DNA from: Diogma glabrata
Lineage: Eukaryota > Arthropoda > Insecta > Diptera > Cylindrotomidae
Assembly: GCA_963693315.1 (NCBI GenBank)
Contig: OY856186.1
Coordinates: 461,173,558-461,237,557, forward strand
Reading direction: 5' to 3'
Length of the DNA stretch: 64,000 bases
Positions 21,779 to 33,352 of this stretch are shown here, in pieces; the first letter of the stretch is position 1, and each line of letters starts with the position of its first letter. Position numbers and translations under genes: made by a program. The notes under the pieces are model-generated. The model was not told where the DNA came from and did no database searches. It saw only the letters and a list, made by a program, of their open reading frames with translations.

Positions 21779-24700
21779 TTAGTTGGCATTGTCTATTGGC
21801 AAAACACTTATTTTATTCACAGCTCTTTTCAGTTCGGATAATGCTGTCTTAACGGTGACCACACGAATAACTCCATCAGAACCAGGATGTACAGCAATTA
21901 TTCGGCCCATGTGCCATTTCATAGGCGGAGCATTGTCGTCATGAAGAATCACCAATTGCCCAATTTCAAATTTACAAATTCCCTTGTTCCACTTCTGTCA
22001 AGTTTGGAGTTCCGACAAATATTCCAAGTGCCAGCGGTCCCAGAACGATTGCATCAGTTGCTGTGTTCTCTGAAATTTAGATAAGCGATTGCTGGCGGTG
22101 TCGAGAAATGAAGACTCAGGTAATGCGGTCAGTGGAGCGCCTATGAGAAAATGTCCTGGTGTCAACGGTTGAAGATCCGAGGGGTCACTCGACATTGGCG
22201 TCAACGGCCGCGAATTAAGGCAGGCTTCGATTTGGACTGTGAGCGTGAGGAATTGTTCAATGTTGAGTGATGATACACCAATCACGCGAATCAAGTGATG
22301 CTTAGTTCGTTTTACAGCAGCCTCCCACAAGCCACCAAAATGAGGAGACCGTGGAGGGATGGTTTTCCATTCGATGTGTTGATCCGTGCAAAAATGATGT
22401 GTGGTTTCTTGAAAGGATGTTGATGTGAACAGTTTTCTCAGTTCTTGAAGTTGAGTGCGAGCGCCAATGAAATTTGTTGCGTTATCAGAATAGATTCGAC
22501 TACATATCCCACGACGAGACACAAAACGGCGGAGACAGGCAATAAAGGCTTCGGTGGTGGTATCCAGAACCATCTCCAAGTGCACCGCCTTGGTGGCAAA
22601 ACATACAAACAAACAAATGTAGCATTTGACCCTGATTTTAGACCGGACCGATTGTTGTAACAGGAAGGGACCGCAAAAATCAATTCCTGCATTAGTAAAG
22701 GCTCGATCGGATCTTGTCACTCGATCAATGGGTAGGTCGCCCATTATTTGATTTCGCAAACAGGGTTTAGCACGACTACACCGAATACAATCGTGAACGA
22801 CGGATCTGCACAAATCTCGACCACCGATGATCCAATAAGTAAGTCGAAGGTTACAAAGAAGCGCTTGAGGTCCCGCGTGAAGCAGTCTAAGATGTTCATG
22901 TCGAACAAGTAGCAAGCTTAACATATGGTGTTTTGGAAGTAGGATTGGATGCTTGTGATCGTTTGCAATCGATGCGTTAGATAGACGGCCTCCCACACGT
23001 AAAACTCCGAGGTCGTCAAGAATGACAGCAAGGGGTAACAATGAACTTTTTGTTGAAACTTGTTTTGTTTTCTGGAGCGCTTGGATGTCAGCAGAGTAGA
23101 TTTTGAGTTGAACGAGCTTGATTAAGCAGGTTATCGCCCCCTGAGTTTCTTTGGGGTGGAGATGAATAGAACGTGAGGCATTACGAATCTCTAAATGTCG
23201 AGCATTATTGAAAAACCGAAAAATATAGGCCACCACCCGAATTAACTTTGTGAGGGACTGGAAGCGACAAAAAATGTCTTCGTCAAGTTGCATTGATTGG
23301 GTGACCATAGCAGTGGAAATTGGGCGACGTTCAAGATCCGTCAATAACGGTCCACAGGCAGGACTTATGGATGACCAGAGTGATGAGTCTATTTTCAAAA
23401 ATTCGGGCCCATTCCACCAAAGTGAGGCTGATTTAAACTGAGAAGGCATCAATCCTCTGGACACAATGTCCGCAGGGTTCTCTTTCGTGTTAACACATCG
23501 CCAACTGTCAGAGTCTGTTAACTCCTGAATCTTAGTTAAGCGGTTCGCCACAAAGGCAGTGTACTTATGTGGTTCAGACTGAATTCGGAACAATGTGATA
23601 GTGGAGTCTGTCCACAAGTGTACTGAATCGAATTTTATTCCTATAACTGGTAGTATCTTCGTTACCAATTCAGCCAATAGTACAGCAGCACATAATTCCA
23701 ATCTTGGAATTGTCTCCTTTTTCAAAGGTGCCACTCTTGATTTAGCACACAGCAGGCTGACCATGAATTGGTTAGATGAGGTGAGCGAGCGTACATAAAT
23801 TATACATCCATATGCCTTATCCGACGCATCGCAGAAACCATGTAACTGAATATTTCTCTGGCTCAATGGCAATACGTGTCGAGGGACAGATATATGGTGA
23901 AGCGAATGTAATTCTTCCTTAAATAAGTTCCATAACTGGATTATGGTAAGTGGTAGATCATCATCCCACCGAATGGTGTGATGAGTCCAAATAATCTGCA
24001 TTAACAGTTTAGCAGTGACAATTATTGGGGAACACGTACCCAGTGGATCGAATAGCTGGCAGATTTCAGACAGGATGACTCTTTTAGTACACGTTGATGA
24101 CAGTGGCAGTTTGTCTAGAGGAGTTTCAAATGTATCCATGCCAGTATTCCACAATAAGCCCAACAATAGAACAATGGATGAATTAGATTGTTCATCGGAT
24201 GCCAATTGATGAGCGTTAGAAAAGAATTTCCGCAGCTCAAAACCACCTCGACTCAATAAATTGATCAAGTCGGATTTTGGTTTCTGTGCTGAATCAACAG
24301 AATCAGACCCAGTCAACACATCATCAACATAGAAATCATTTTGCAAAGTATGTGCGGCTGAAGGGTAACTGCAACACTCATCAATGGCCAACTGTTTCAA
24401 CGTTCGTGTCGCCAAAAAGGGTGCACAAGCTGTTCCATATGTGACAGTCTGCAAGTTATAAGATTGAATAGGTTCAGAGGGATGGTTACGCCATAGGATG
24501 CGCTGGAGATCCGTCTGATCGGTTCGTACAAAGATTTGTCTATACATTTTTGCGATATCCCCAATAAACGCCACATTGTGAATTCTGAACCGAAGAAGTA
24601 TAGAGACCAAATCCTGCTAGATTGTGGGGCCCACAAGTAAACAGTCATTCAACGACAAATGTGATGACGTTTTCGCTGACCCGTTAAAAACAACACGCAA

Positions 24701-25203
24701 TTTAGTGGTGGTGCTCTGCTCCTTAAACACGCAGTGATGAGGAAGATAGAACACACTTGAAGCAGACAATGAAGTTGAAAGAGTCATATGACCCAATGCT
24801 CTATATTCTTCCATAAAGGTACGATATTGTAAGTAAGTATCTTCGTTATTATTGAGTCGCTTTTCAAGAGCTAGGAACTGACGTTGGGCCGAGAAACGTG
24901 AATGACCAAGTTCGGTAATATTGGATTTCGTTGGCAGAGCCACTACGTATCTTCCATTTTCCAGTCGAGTGACATTTGACTGATAATGTTCCTCGCACAT
25001 CGTAGCGTCATGAGACCAGATGGGTTTTATGGGAAGACTCTCTAACTCCCAGAATAGCTTAATCTGGGACTCAAGTGATTCAACATTGCAAAGAGCCATT
25101 CTGGCTTGTTGTTTACCGGAACTATGATTGCTAGGTGTTGATTTACCGCATATAATGTATCCCAGTTTTGTTTCTTGTAGAGGTGGCAGTTGCTGGTCAA
25201 TAA
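21779..25203 (-). pseudogene. BEL/Pao pol: RT, RNase H, integrase
   Basis: The first part, ending at a TAG at 24617-24619, holds the RT fingers (LRVVFNGSAK, LNDCLLVGPT). The main stretch 24610-21998 has YVDD at residues 94-97 of that frame, RNase H with FCDASDKAYG (about 259-268) and LWTDSTIT, the integrase HHCC zinc site (about 571-611), and the catalytic residues D644, D709 and E763 in GIDFCG, YSDN and LWEA. A TGA at 21998-22000 precedes a DUF5641-type tail (PPMKWHMGRI, GVIRVVTVKT) that runs to about 21779. All catalytic residues are kept; only the two nonsense codons and the upstream frameshift disable it. Confidence 0.95.
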
Positions 25204-26988
25204 TTAATGTTGCGCCTGTAAATAGGCTCCTAAGAGAAGGTCAATACGACCAGGAGTAGTAAAAAATGGGTCAGCCAATTGGACACCATGTGGCAGATGA
25301 AAGGTTGACATTGCAAGTGGTGTTGACGGAAGTTGGCCTGTAATTCGAGGTATTACGTAGAATTTCAACGTGACATTGAAATCCGAAACTAAAGATGAAA
25401 TGGTAAGATACGTCTTATGAGTTAAAGTGGATTCGGAAGCTCCAATACCGGAAATGATCTTATTTGTCTTACATTTGTGAACGTTCAACAAGTGACATGT
25501 TTGTGACGTAACGAAATTCATGGAGGACCCACTGTCGAGCAGAACTCTACAAATTTGCGTTCGATTACCTACAGATACCTGTACACGAGCTGTGCCTAGC
25601 AATATGATCGACTTTGGTTTATCACTTGATTGTAAAGATGGTGTCGATGCCATGGCAGTCCCAGAGCATGTCGCTTCATTCGGACTTTCTTCAATGTTCA
25701 AATCGGTTGGTACGCCAGAGCTAGATTCGATCACAACTTGGCCTTCTGACACTGGATGTGAATTGTTCCATGACGCATTAGGAGTAGGAGGTGCAAAATG
25801 TAGCAAGGCATGATGCTTGAGAGCACATTTGCTACATGGTGGTTGGTTGCACTCACTGACGAAATGTTGACCCAATAAACAATTTCCGCAGATTCGCTTC
25901 TCCTTGACAAAGTGAAACCTCAGTCTAGGACTCAGTTTGTTACTAGTGAACACGGAACATTGAACAAGTGTATGTGCTCCACGGCAGTACGCACAGACAC
26001 CATTGGAAACGATTGATGGAGGTACCATTGAAGAGTTCAACACTGATCTTCTCTGGGATCGCGGATTACGACCACCTGAGAGTGGCTTAGCCAGCGACAT
26101 GGCTTGTAAAATTCTGATGCGATTCCGCAATAACTGAATCATCTCAACGAATGAAAGAGTTGAATTTAATTTAGAATTTTTGAGGACATATAAACGAGAT
26201 CCGTTATCCAGTTTTTGAGTAATATGGTGTACTAACAACAGATCCCAAGATGATACATTAATTTTCAACGATTGCAAAGCATTATAATTTTTGAGGATTG
26301 TATCAACGAATGTTTCAAGTGATCGAGATGAATCTTCGTCAGGTGAACGAGCATCATACAGTTCCTTTACATGGAAGCGCTGTATGTTAGTTTCATTGTT
26401 GTATCGATCACATAATGTTTTCCAAGCAAGTTCGTAATTGTTGGATGTCACTGGAAGACTTTCAATAAGTCTAAAAGCTGATCCTGACCGAATACTTGAT
26501 ATCAAATACAGGAACTTAACTGTTGGTTCCAGCTGCTTGTCATGAATTAAATCCACGTAGACGTCTCGAAAAGCTAGCCAATTTGACTCCAACCCATTAA
26601 ATGACGGTAATATAATTTCTGGGAGTCTTACTCCCACAGTGCCAGAGGCACCAGAATTCAACTCATGATGAGATGTGTTAAGCACTGATGTGGACAATGT
26701 AGAATCTTCAGTCCGTTTTATGTCATGAAGTTTGTCACGCAGAGTGGATTCCAGTAGTCCGTAATCATCTTCGAAGGCAAGTCGATCAGTACTTGAAGAT
26801 TCATCAACTAACTCAAGTTGACATTGAACTGCGTCATACTTATCATATATGAGTTGAATACGGCGAAGCAATGACTCGAAGCTGCCTACTGACGCTGATG
26901 CGGCTATCTTGCCCTTAAATTGTGTTAACTGGCCCTTGAATGCAGCCCGTTGGCGCTTAAGAAGTTCGATGTCAGGCAGAGTTGTCAT
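25204..26988 (-). pseudogene. BEL/Pao gag and aspartic protease
   Basis: 594 codons from a good ATG at 26988, the first codon of the element's coding region after the leader. Residues 1-300 match the DUF1759-type gag (RLPEIILPSFNG, then WLAFRDVY). Three Cys/His knuckles follow at about 332-398 (CAYCRGAH, CGNCLLGQH, CSKCALKHH). The protease (DUF1758-type) active site is LLDSGSSMNFV, with DSGS at 485-488. In the family the reading continues without a break into pol; here a stop at 25204-25206 arises from a frameshift just upstream (near 25215), since the expected continuation LIIDQQLPPLQETKLGYIIC is in another frame. Confidence 0.95.
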
Positions 26989-27503
26989 AATGATATTTCA
27001 ACTTCAAGAGTGGATCAAATGCAAACAAGAAGCCAGAAATTAGTCGCTCAGATAAAGTCCACCCCTTTGTAGTGACGAATTTGTGAGGACAGAACTCTAG
27101 ATATCAGCAACCCACAGATCCAGATCAACAAATAAACAAGTGGACAATTTAAACCATCAGAAATTCAATCAGACAAAAATTCCGGTTACTAGCACAAAAT
27201 CAAGTCCAACAAAATAGCCAGTTTTAAAATGATGAGATCATATATTTTACCGCATAAGTAAGTAAGTTTGCAATTTAAAATTAATAATATCGAATATGTT
27301 AAGCATAAATGAATATGAGTTTGCGAGCTAAAATTAATAATATCGAATATGTTAGGGATAAATGAATATGAGTTTGTAATTTAAAATTAATAATATCGAA
27401 TATGTTAAGTATAACTGAATATAAATTTGCAATTACTAAGTAATAATATGGTACCTTAATTAAGTTCAATTGATGACATCAGGTTGGCAGCGCCCTCTAG
27501 ATC

Positions 27504-27521
27504 CGGCTCGAAGGACCAAAA
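27504..27521 (-). other. Primer binding site of the BEL/Pao element
   Basis: On the minus strand TTTTGGTCCTTCGAGCC follows the 5' LTR end directly. The same word follows the LTR end at 63181 in the second BEL-like element, so both are probably primed by the same tRNA. The tRNA was not identified. Confidence 0.8.
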
Positions 27522-29528
27522 TGTTAGCCTCTCTGGTGTATTTAGCGGACTGTAGTGGTATATTTCGATGATATATGACGGCCAGAGAGACGAACAAGAA
27601 TGACCTTGAAAAACACCAATACGTCGTTTCGTGCAGCAAAAAGTTGATACGATGATTATGTTGTAAATCAGCAATGATAGAAAGCGATGATTGTAAACGA
27701 TGATAAGATGTATATAATTCCATCAATATGGCCAATTAGTAACGCCATTAATAAAATCGATGAATTGATAAACAGATGTATATAATTCCATCAATACAGC
27801 CAGTCAATGCAGCCGTTAATAAATCGATGAGTTGTTGATAGACGTATATAATCCAATGAGTACAGCTAGTTAATATAGCCGTTAATAGAATCGATGAGTT
27901 AATAAACAGATATATATAATTCCATCAGTACAGCCAGTCAATGCAGCCGTTAATAAAATCGATGAGTTAATAAAAAGATATATATAACTCCATCAATACA
28001 GCCAGTCAATGCAGCCGTTAATAAAATCGATGAGTTGTTGATAGACGTATATAATCCAATGAGTACAGCTAGTTAATATAGCCGTTAATAGAATCGATGA
28101 GTTAATAAACAGATATATATAATTCCATCAATACAGCCAGTCAATGCAGCCGTTAATAAGATCGATGAGTTGCTGATAGACGTATATAATCCTATGAGTA
28201 CAGCTAGTTAGTATAGCCGTTAATAGAATCGATGAGTTAATAAAAAGATATATATAATTCCATCAATACAGCCAGTCAATGCAGCCGTTAATAAGATCGA
28301 TGAGTTGTTGATAGACGTATATAATCCAATGAGTACAGCTAGTTAGTATAGCCGTTAATAGAATCGATGAGTTAATAAAAAGATATATATAATTCCATCA
28401 ATACGGCCAATCAATGCAGCCGTTAATAAGATCGATGAGTTGTTGATGTTAATGATATGATGTATGTAAGTCTATCAATATGGCCAATTAGCAACGCCAT
28501 TAATAAAATCGATGAATTGATAGACAGACGTATATAATTCCATCAATATGGCCACTCAATATAACCATTATTAGAAGCTATTAATTGCGTGATGTGAGTA
28601 TAAAATTAATCAGTGCAGCTATTTACATCTGAAAAAACAACACATTAATAAAATTTTTCATACAATGCTTCGACAATCAGCACGGAACGATCACTTAAAT
28701 TGATCCAGAAACACCCTTTCAAACTATTGTAAAAACCTGGCGTGATTCATGGATGAGAACAATCAAACCCACGTTCTAAATACAAATTTTGACTTTAGGT
28801 TTTGACTTAAAAAACCTTACACTGAACACACAATTGAAAACAATGATAATGAACTCGACTAACTATTTTTATTAATATAATTTTAAACTAAAACAAACAA
28901 ATGTTGAAAACATAGCTTCGAGAACAATTAAAATGTGAAAGAGAAACGTTTTACAAAAACTTTGACATATATAGCCAAAACACACCATTCTCTGAAAAAT
29001 CAGCAGTGCTCCATACCGTAGACAACATGAACTATAATTTGCTCAATGTGATATCGAGCGAATGAATACTGTTTTTAGTTTTTAGTGTTACCCAATCTGA
29101 TGGATAATCAGATTAACAGATTTTCAAAATTGAATAAGAAAAACAAATCGAATAAGTATTAAGTAGAGAAATATGTAAATATACATATATTTTAACATAA
29201 TTTGAATAGCGAAATATTGCTGTCGTTTTCAGAGAATGCTGAGAATGTAAGATAATTAGTTGACTAACCTAAGTTAAATCAAATTAAACAAGGTGAATCA
29301 ATTAAAATAATTATTTATGCCTAATTATAATTAATTTGTTTTTGATTTTTAGAAACTGTGAATACTGACCATAGTTTGTTTTAATTTTTAGATAATTTTT
29401 AACGGACGCGTAACATTACTCTAAACTGAGGTGTGGGTTGACAATGGAGAAGGCAGCCACTTGGTGAAATTTTGTGAATAACAAAACTGTTATTATCTAT
29501 TTGTAGGATACCTCGTCCAGTGTCAACA
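27522..29528 (-). repeat. 5' LTR of the BEL/Pao element
   Basis: 2007 bp, bounded by TG and CA in the plus orientation. It carries the same minisatellite as the 3' LTR with one fewer dimer unit. Promoter elements were not assigned. Confidence 0.97.
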
Positions 29529-29577
29529 CTGATATCATTTAAATTATATGTTTTAAATATTTCTAACAATCACAAAA

Positions 29578-29990
29578 ACACCAATTGTTTTGGTTTCTTA
29601 TATATATAATATTGGATTTAATCATTTAAATATCCAAAAAAACACAATAATTTTAATTTACGGTTTTTTTTCTTTTGTTTTTCTTTTGTTAATAAAAAAA
29701 ACACCAAACTATTCAAAATTTATTTGAGAACAATCTATTCTTCATCAAATTGTAAAAAAACTACGGCCAATTTATATATTTGGCTGCTTCACTTTTCTTA
29801 AAAAAACATATACATGTACTTTTGGTTTCTTAATATGTAATATTTGATTTTTGCCACTTAAATATCCAAAAGAAACACAATAAATTTTAATTCACGTTTT
29901 TTTCATTTATTTTTCTTTTGTTAATCAAAAAAACAAGAACACAAAACTATTCAAAATTTATTTAGATTTCTCAATAATCTTAAAATGTAA
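29578..29990. repeat. Two-copy AT-rich tandem repeat
   Basis: Two related blocks, 29578-29755 and 29816-29990, share in order TTTTGGTTTCTTA, AAATATCCAAAA, TTTTCTTTTGTTAAT and ACTATTCAAAATTTATTT. The period is about 240 bp. No coding capacity. Confidence 0.75.
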
Positions 29991-30241
29991 CTATTTTTAG
30001 TCAAAATGACCACTATCTTGGTTATTATTTGAATTATCTCAACTATTCACTAGTTTACCACCGACTGACTTTTTATTTTTCCAAGTTTTACAATTTTGAG
30101 GAAAAAAACAAAAAAATGGCAAGTATTGCAATTTTGATGGGAAAAAACTTATACAAATTTTATAATTTATATAGAAATAGTAAACCATTTCCGCCACTTG
30201 CAGACTGGAATAGGAACAACGAAGGTTATTTAATATTTTAT

Positions 30242-30772
30242 TCAAATATCACCGTTGAGGTAATTGTCCATGAAAACGCCATATATCATGAGAAAAATTT
30301 TGAAATAATAAAAGAAATAAAACCACGAAGGTTTTGGACTGGATTTAAGATAAGCAAGTGACGATGGTGTGAGAACGGTTGTTACCATAGGGTAACGTGT
30401 AATAGGGATAAAGGGGATTTTCATTTCCTTACATGGTACCAAATTTTCTCTTACGGAGTGTACTGATGGAGCCGGTTGACGCAGTGGGGAGATGTGAGAT
30501 ACTGCATTTAGTTCTTCTGGTACAAATTCTTCTGGAACAAGTTCTTCTGGGGCAACAGAACGGTTTATACCCATTGAAGCTTGAATTACGTCAATTTCTT
30601 GGTCTGGCGTATGTACTGTTTTATGGGCATCTCGTACCGCGGCAGCAGCTTCACCTCCTTCAAGACTTCTCCGAACTAGATCAACTCTAGCTTCGTTGGC
30701 GTGACGTAAAGGTCGATTGGTGGTCGATTGGACGATCGATTGGTACTCTAGTCGAAGATAGTTGATTGTCAA
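30242..30772 (-). pseudogene. Possible downstream part of the RING ORF, acidic repeat
   Basis: Minus-strand frame immediately after the RING ORF. It has VRRSLEGGEAAAAVRD and three tandem copies of a short acidic unit (PEELVPEEFVPEEL, around 30500-30540), then a proline-rich tract. From about 30360 it is AT-rich and looks noncoding. I do not recognise a family. Strand, GC content and adjacency suggest that it belongs with the RING ORF. Confidence 0.4.
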
Positions 30773-30779
30773 CGCTGAA

Positions 30780-31076
30780 TCACCGTTGTTGCAACTCTGC
30801 AGCGAGAGCTCGAGTGAAAGGTCGTGGAAGTGGTAGCACGACAGTGCGATTATTTGCGGCTATCATTCGTGGTAACCTTTGTAGATCAGCGCGCACACAC
30901 GCGGCTCTGCATAATGGACAGGTAGTGTGCTGCAATAACCAGTCGTTAAGACAAATATCGTGAAACAAATGGTTACAACGAGTGAGGATTTTAGCATCTG
31001 TCGGCACGATTTCATTCTGACATACCGCACGGCCAATGAGCTTATCCGAGACATTAGCGCAATTAGTCGCTGACAT
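30780..31076 (-). CDS. Putative RING-H2 finger protein (partial or decayed)
   Basis: 98 codons from ATG at 31076. Residues 19-56 fit a C3H2C3 RING-H2 finger, a ubiquitin-ligase domain that binds two zinc ions and an E2 enzyme: C19, then C34-N-H36, H39, C42 and C53-P-L-C56, with the usual Trp (W46). The first zinc ligand, expected at position 16, is Arg, so site one is incomplete. The frame ends just before another minus-strand frame (30772-30242), so the two may be one gene broken near 30778 or joined by splicing. GC content is higher than in the flanks. It may be a host gene copy or cargo of a retroelement whose LTR-like end is at 32819; no intact regulator or intron was found. Confidence 0.55.
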   Translation of the reverse strand: MSATNCANVSDKLIGRAVCQNEIVPTDAKILTRCNHLFHDICLNDWLLQHTTCPLCRAACVRADLQRLPRMIAANNRTVVLPLPRPFTRALAAELQQR

Positions 31077-32302
31077 TGTGATTGAAAGGTTAAACAGTTG
31101 TGTACTATCTTCCTAAGTGAAAACAGAAAGGTGATCGGTGGAGAGAAAATTGATATGCTAAGATATTGCTGACGGTGGACTACAACAAACAAAAATTATA
31201 AAAGATTGAAATGTTGAGAGAAAACAAGTATTCTATACTATGGAAAGCGGTGGAAATATGAAAAAAATTCTGGATTAAATTTCGGGTGAATCCAGTAGTT
31301 CCCGGAACGCGAAAACGAATGACAAAATAAAAGTGCGGCAGGCCTACCGGTTCGGCAAGGAGAATATTTAAAATTAACAAAAATTTATCATGCGGGAAAA
31401 AAAAAATTAAATTTTTATGCTTAACACTAACATGCGAAAAAAAAATTTCTTAAAGTACAAAAAAAATTAATTCTATTAGATTACTACTTAATAATATTTT
31501 TGTGGTCTTCTATCCTGGGTGGTGAGAATTTTTAAATTCCTTATTTTTGTTTTATCTTGATGAATGGTTTTATTTATTTTTGATGTATTTATTATTTTTA
31601 TTCTTGATGTTATTTAATGTGTTTATTCCTGGCGTAAACTATTGTTGTTTTATTCTTTAAGTTAGTTATTATTTATTTCTGAGTTGTCAGACCTAAAATT
31701 TTGAGAGAAAAAAAAATCAGTGCCTGGCAATATCAGCTGTTTTATTTATTTATTAATATTATTATTTATTATTTATTTATTCAATTTTAATAATGGTGAC
31801 CGGAGGAAGGGAGGACCAACCACGGGGTGTTCACTTCCATGGGGTGGAGGGTGGTGATCGCCGTTCTTTCTTGGAAAAAAAGTTGGTTGGTTTTATTTGT
31901 GGGATCAAAAAAAAAATAAAAAATAACCTACGTTAAAGGATGGGAACAAGGTAAGAGAAAGGGAACAAGAAGGGATGGATAAGGAAGAGAAAAGGTAGGG
32001 TGGGAAAGGAATGAGATGGGGTATGTGCTGATGGGATCTCACCCGGATGAGAAGTGTCGATGGGATGGTCAGAGAATATATCCTCTGAACCATCATTCAA
32101 TCATCAACACTCCCCACCCGTGATCAAAACCACCAACACATACGGGAAGGTGCTAATCCAAGCTAATCCAATTAACTCACGACATGAAGGCTGAGCGAAC
32201 TCTTCCCTCAGCAGTGGATCCGACTGCGTTGGAAGATGTTCCCCAGTATCATTCGTGAGAACAACTCGGACCATAGGGTGCTAACGCTCCTGGGAGGGGA
32301 CT
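31077..32302. other. Mostly noncoding AT-rich and purine-rich region
   Basis: 31380-31760 is AT-rich with TTTATT runs. 31800-32050 is rich in GGA and GAAGG-like purine words on the plus strand. No convincing frame, terminal repeat or shared copy was found. Confidence 0.4.
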
Positions 32303-32806
32303 CTAACGATAAGAAGTCGTTAGTCCGGATGAGAGTCCTGCTGCCACAGCGAACCCAGAGCATAACCAGATGACCCGGCTGGATATAGTAGGTGTATACA
32401 CCAATCTACAAAAATCTAAGCCTGGCATCTGGTCACCCCTGTCATTCCCCGTGCCAGCAAGAAACCCATCCGTTACTAGGGTACGTGGGATTGTAACCCC
32501 CATTGAGAATAATTCCGAAGAATTATTCTCACACTTGCGTTTCATAGAAGAGAGAAAGGAAAATGGTTGCTGGAGACGTGGGGGCGCCATTCCTCATCGA
32601 TGATAATCTGAGCCACCTCAGATTATTACCGCTCCTGCGTATTTGAAGCATTCACGTCACCAGAGTCTGAACTATTGCTTGGCGGAAAGATAATTGAATT
32701 TTTGAAGAAAAATTTTAGAAAAAAAAATTTTTAAGTTTTTTGAAATTATGGAGGGACTCCTCCAGAGTACTACATTGCTGTAGTGACCCTTAAGGAGCCT
32801 CATGTT

Positions 32807-33138
32807 GGGCGCCAATTTGTAATGAAGCGCTTTCTTCGTTGCGGAACAACGAAGAGGCTTAGCAGGTCGCGTACCTAGATGAGGTTATTTTTTGCCCCTG
32901 ACTAGCTCCAATCATTGGGAACGAGTAAGAAACCCTGCTACTTCAACACAAATAACTGAACGTGTACACGAGAGACATGATAAATATGGAAATCAGAAGA
33001 AGCAAGTGAATGAATGAGACTCTGGCGACCCCCTAGGCGAAAGAACCGCAATCACCGCGTCCAACCCCCCATAAGCTACTACACATTCACACGCTTTCGC
33101 ACCTCAGACGGGTGAGTGTCTGAACTCAGAAGAAACTA
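32807..33138 (-). repeat. LTR-like end with tRNA-Lys-type primer site
   Basis: On the minus strand the sequence reads GCGCTTCATTACA, then AAT and TGGCGCCCAACATGAGG. TGGCGCCCAAC is the primer-site start seen in many Gypsy-type elements and retroviruses. The LTR would start at 32819 and extend right at most to about 33138, where homology to the 10.5-13.5 kb transposon begins. The element body would lie to the left; a short minus frame at 32590-32303 is not recognisable. No second LTR was found. Confidence 0.45.
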
Positions 33139-33352
33139 TAAAAGTAAAATAAGTAAATAATCTTTAATAACTATATTTATTTTCTTTAACCTACATATAT
33201 AATTTGTATGTTATTTTAAAAAGTTTATTCAATAATAAAATATTTGTAACTTAATGTTAAAATACAATCTTTTACTTTATGATTCCATAATAACATAATA
33301 CTTCTCCAGTCAAAAGTTCCTAAATAGATTTATACGGTTTTTTTTTGCAGTT
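33139..33352. repeat. Rearranged fragment of the 10.5-13.5 kb transposon
   Basis: 33139-33250 matches about 12880-12985 (GTAAAATAAGTAAAT, CTACATATATAATTT) and 33245-33352 matches about 12604-12742 (AACATAATACTTCTCCAGTC, AAAGTTCCTAAATAGATT). The two blocks are in the reverse order here, so the copy was rearranged or two copies are joined. Confidence 0.75.

Larger units (their letters stand above)
17518..29528 (-). mobile_element. BEL/Pao LTR retrotransposon, complete but inactivated
   Basis: The LTRs begin TGTTAGCCTCTCTGG and end CAGTGTCAACA in plus orientation. The element is flanked by a perfect 5-bp target duplication CTGAT (17513-17517 and 29529-29533). Transcription runs on the minus strand: 5' LTR 27522-29528, primer site just inside it, gag-protease 26988-25204, pol to about 21779, 2.1 kb without genes, polypurine tract, and 3' LTR 17518-19667. 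The perfect duplication and similar LTRs indicate a fairly recent insertion, yet one frameshift and two nonsense codons interrupt the coding region. There is no envelope gene. Confidence 0.97.

Noticed and set aside
21887..25813. Several plus-strand ORFs opposite the BEL genes
   Set aside because: They are complements of well-supported gag and pol coding sequence.
30029..30361. 110-codon plus-strand ORF
   Set aside because: AT-rich, overlaps minus-strand frames and shows no family features; likely chance.
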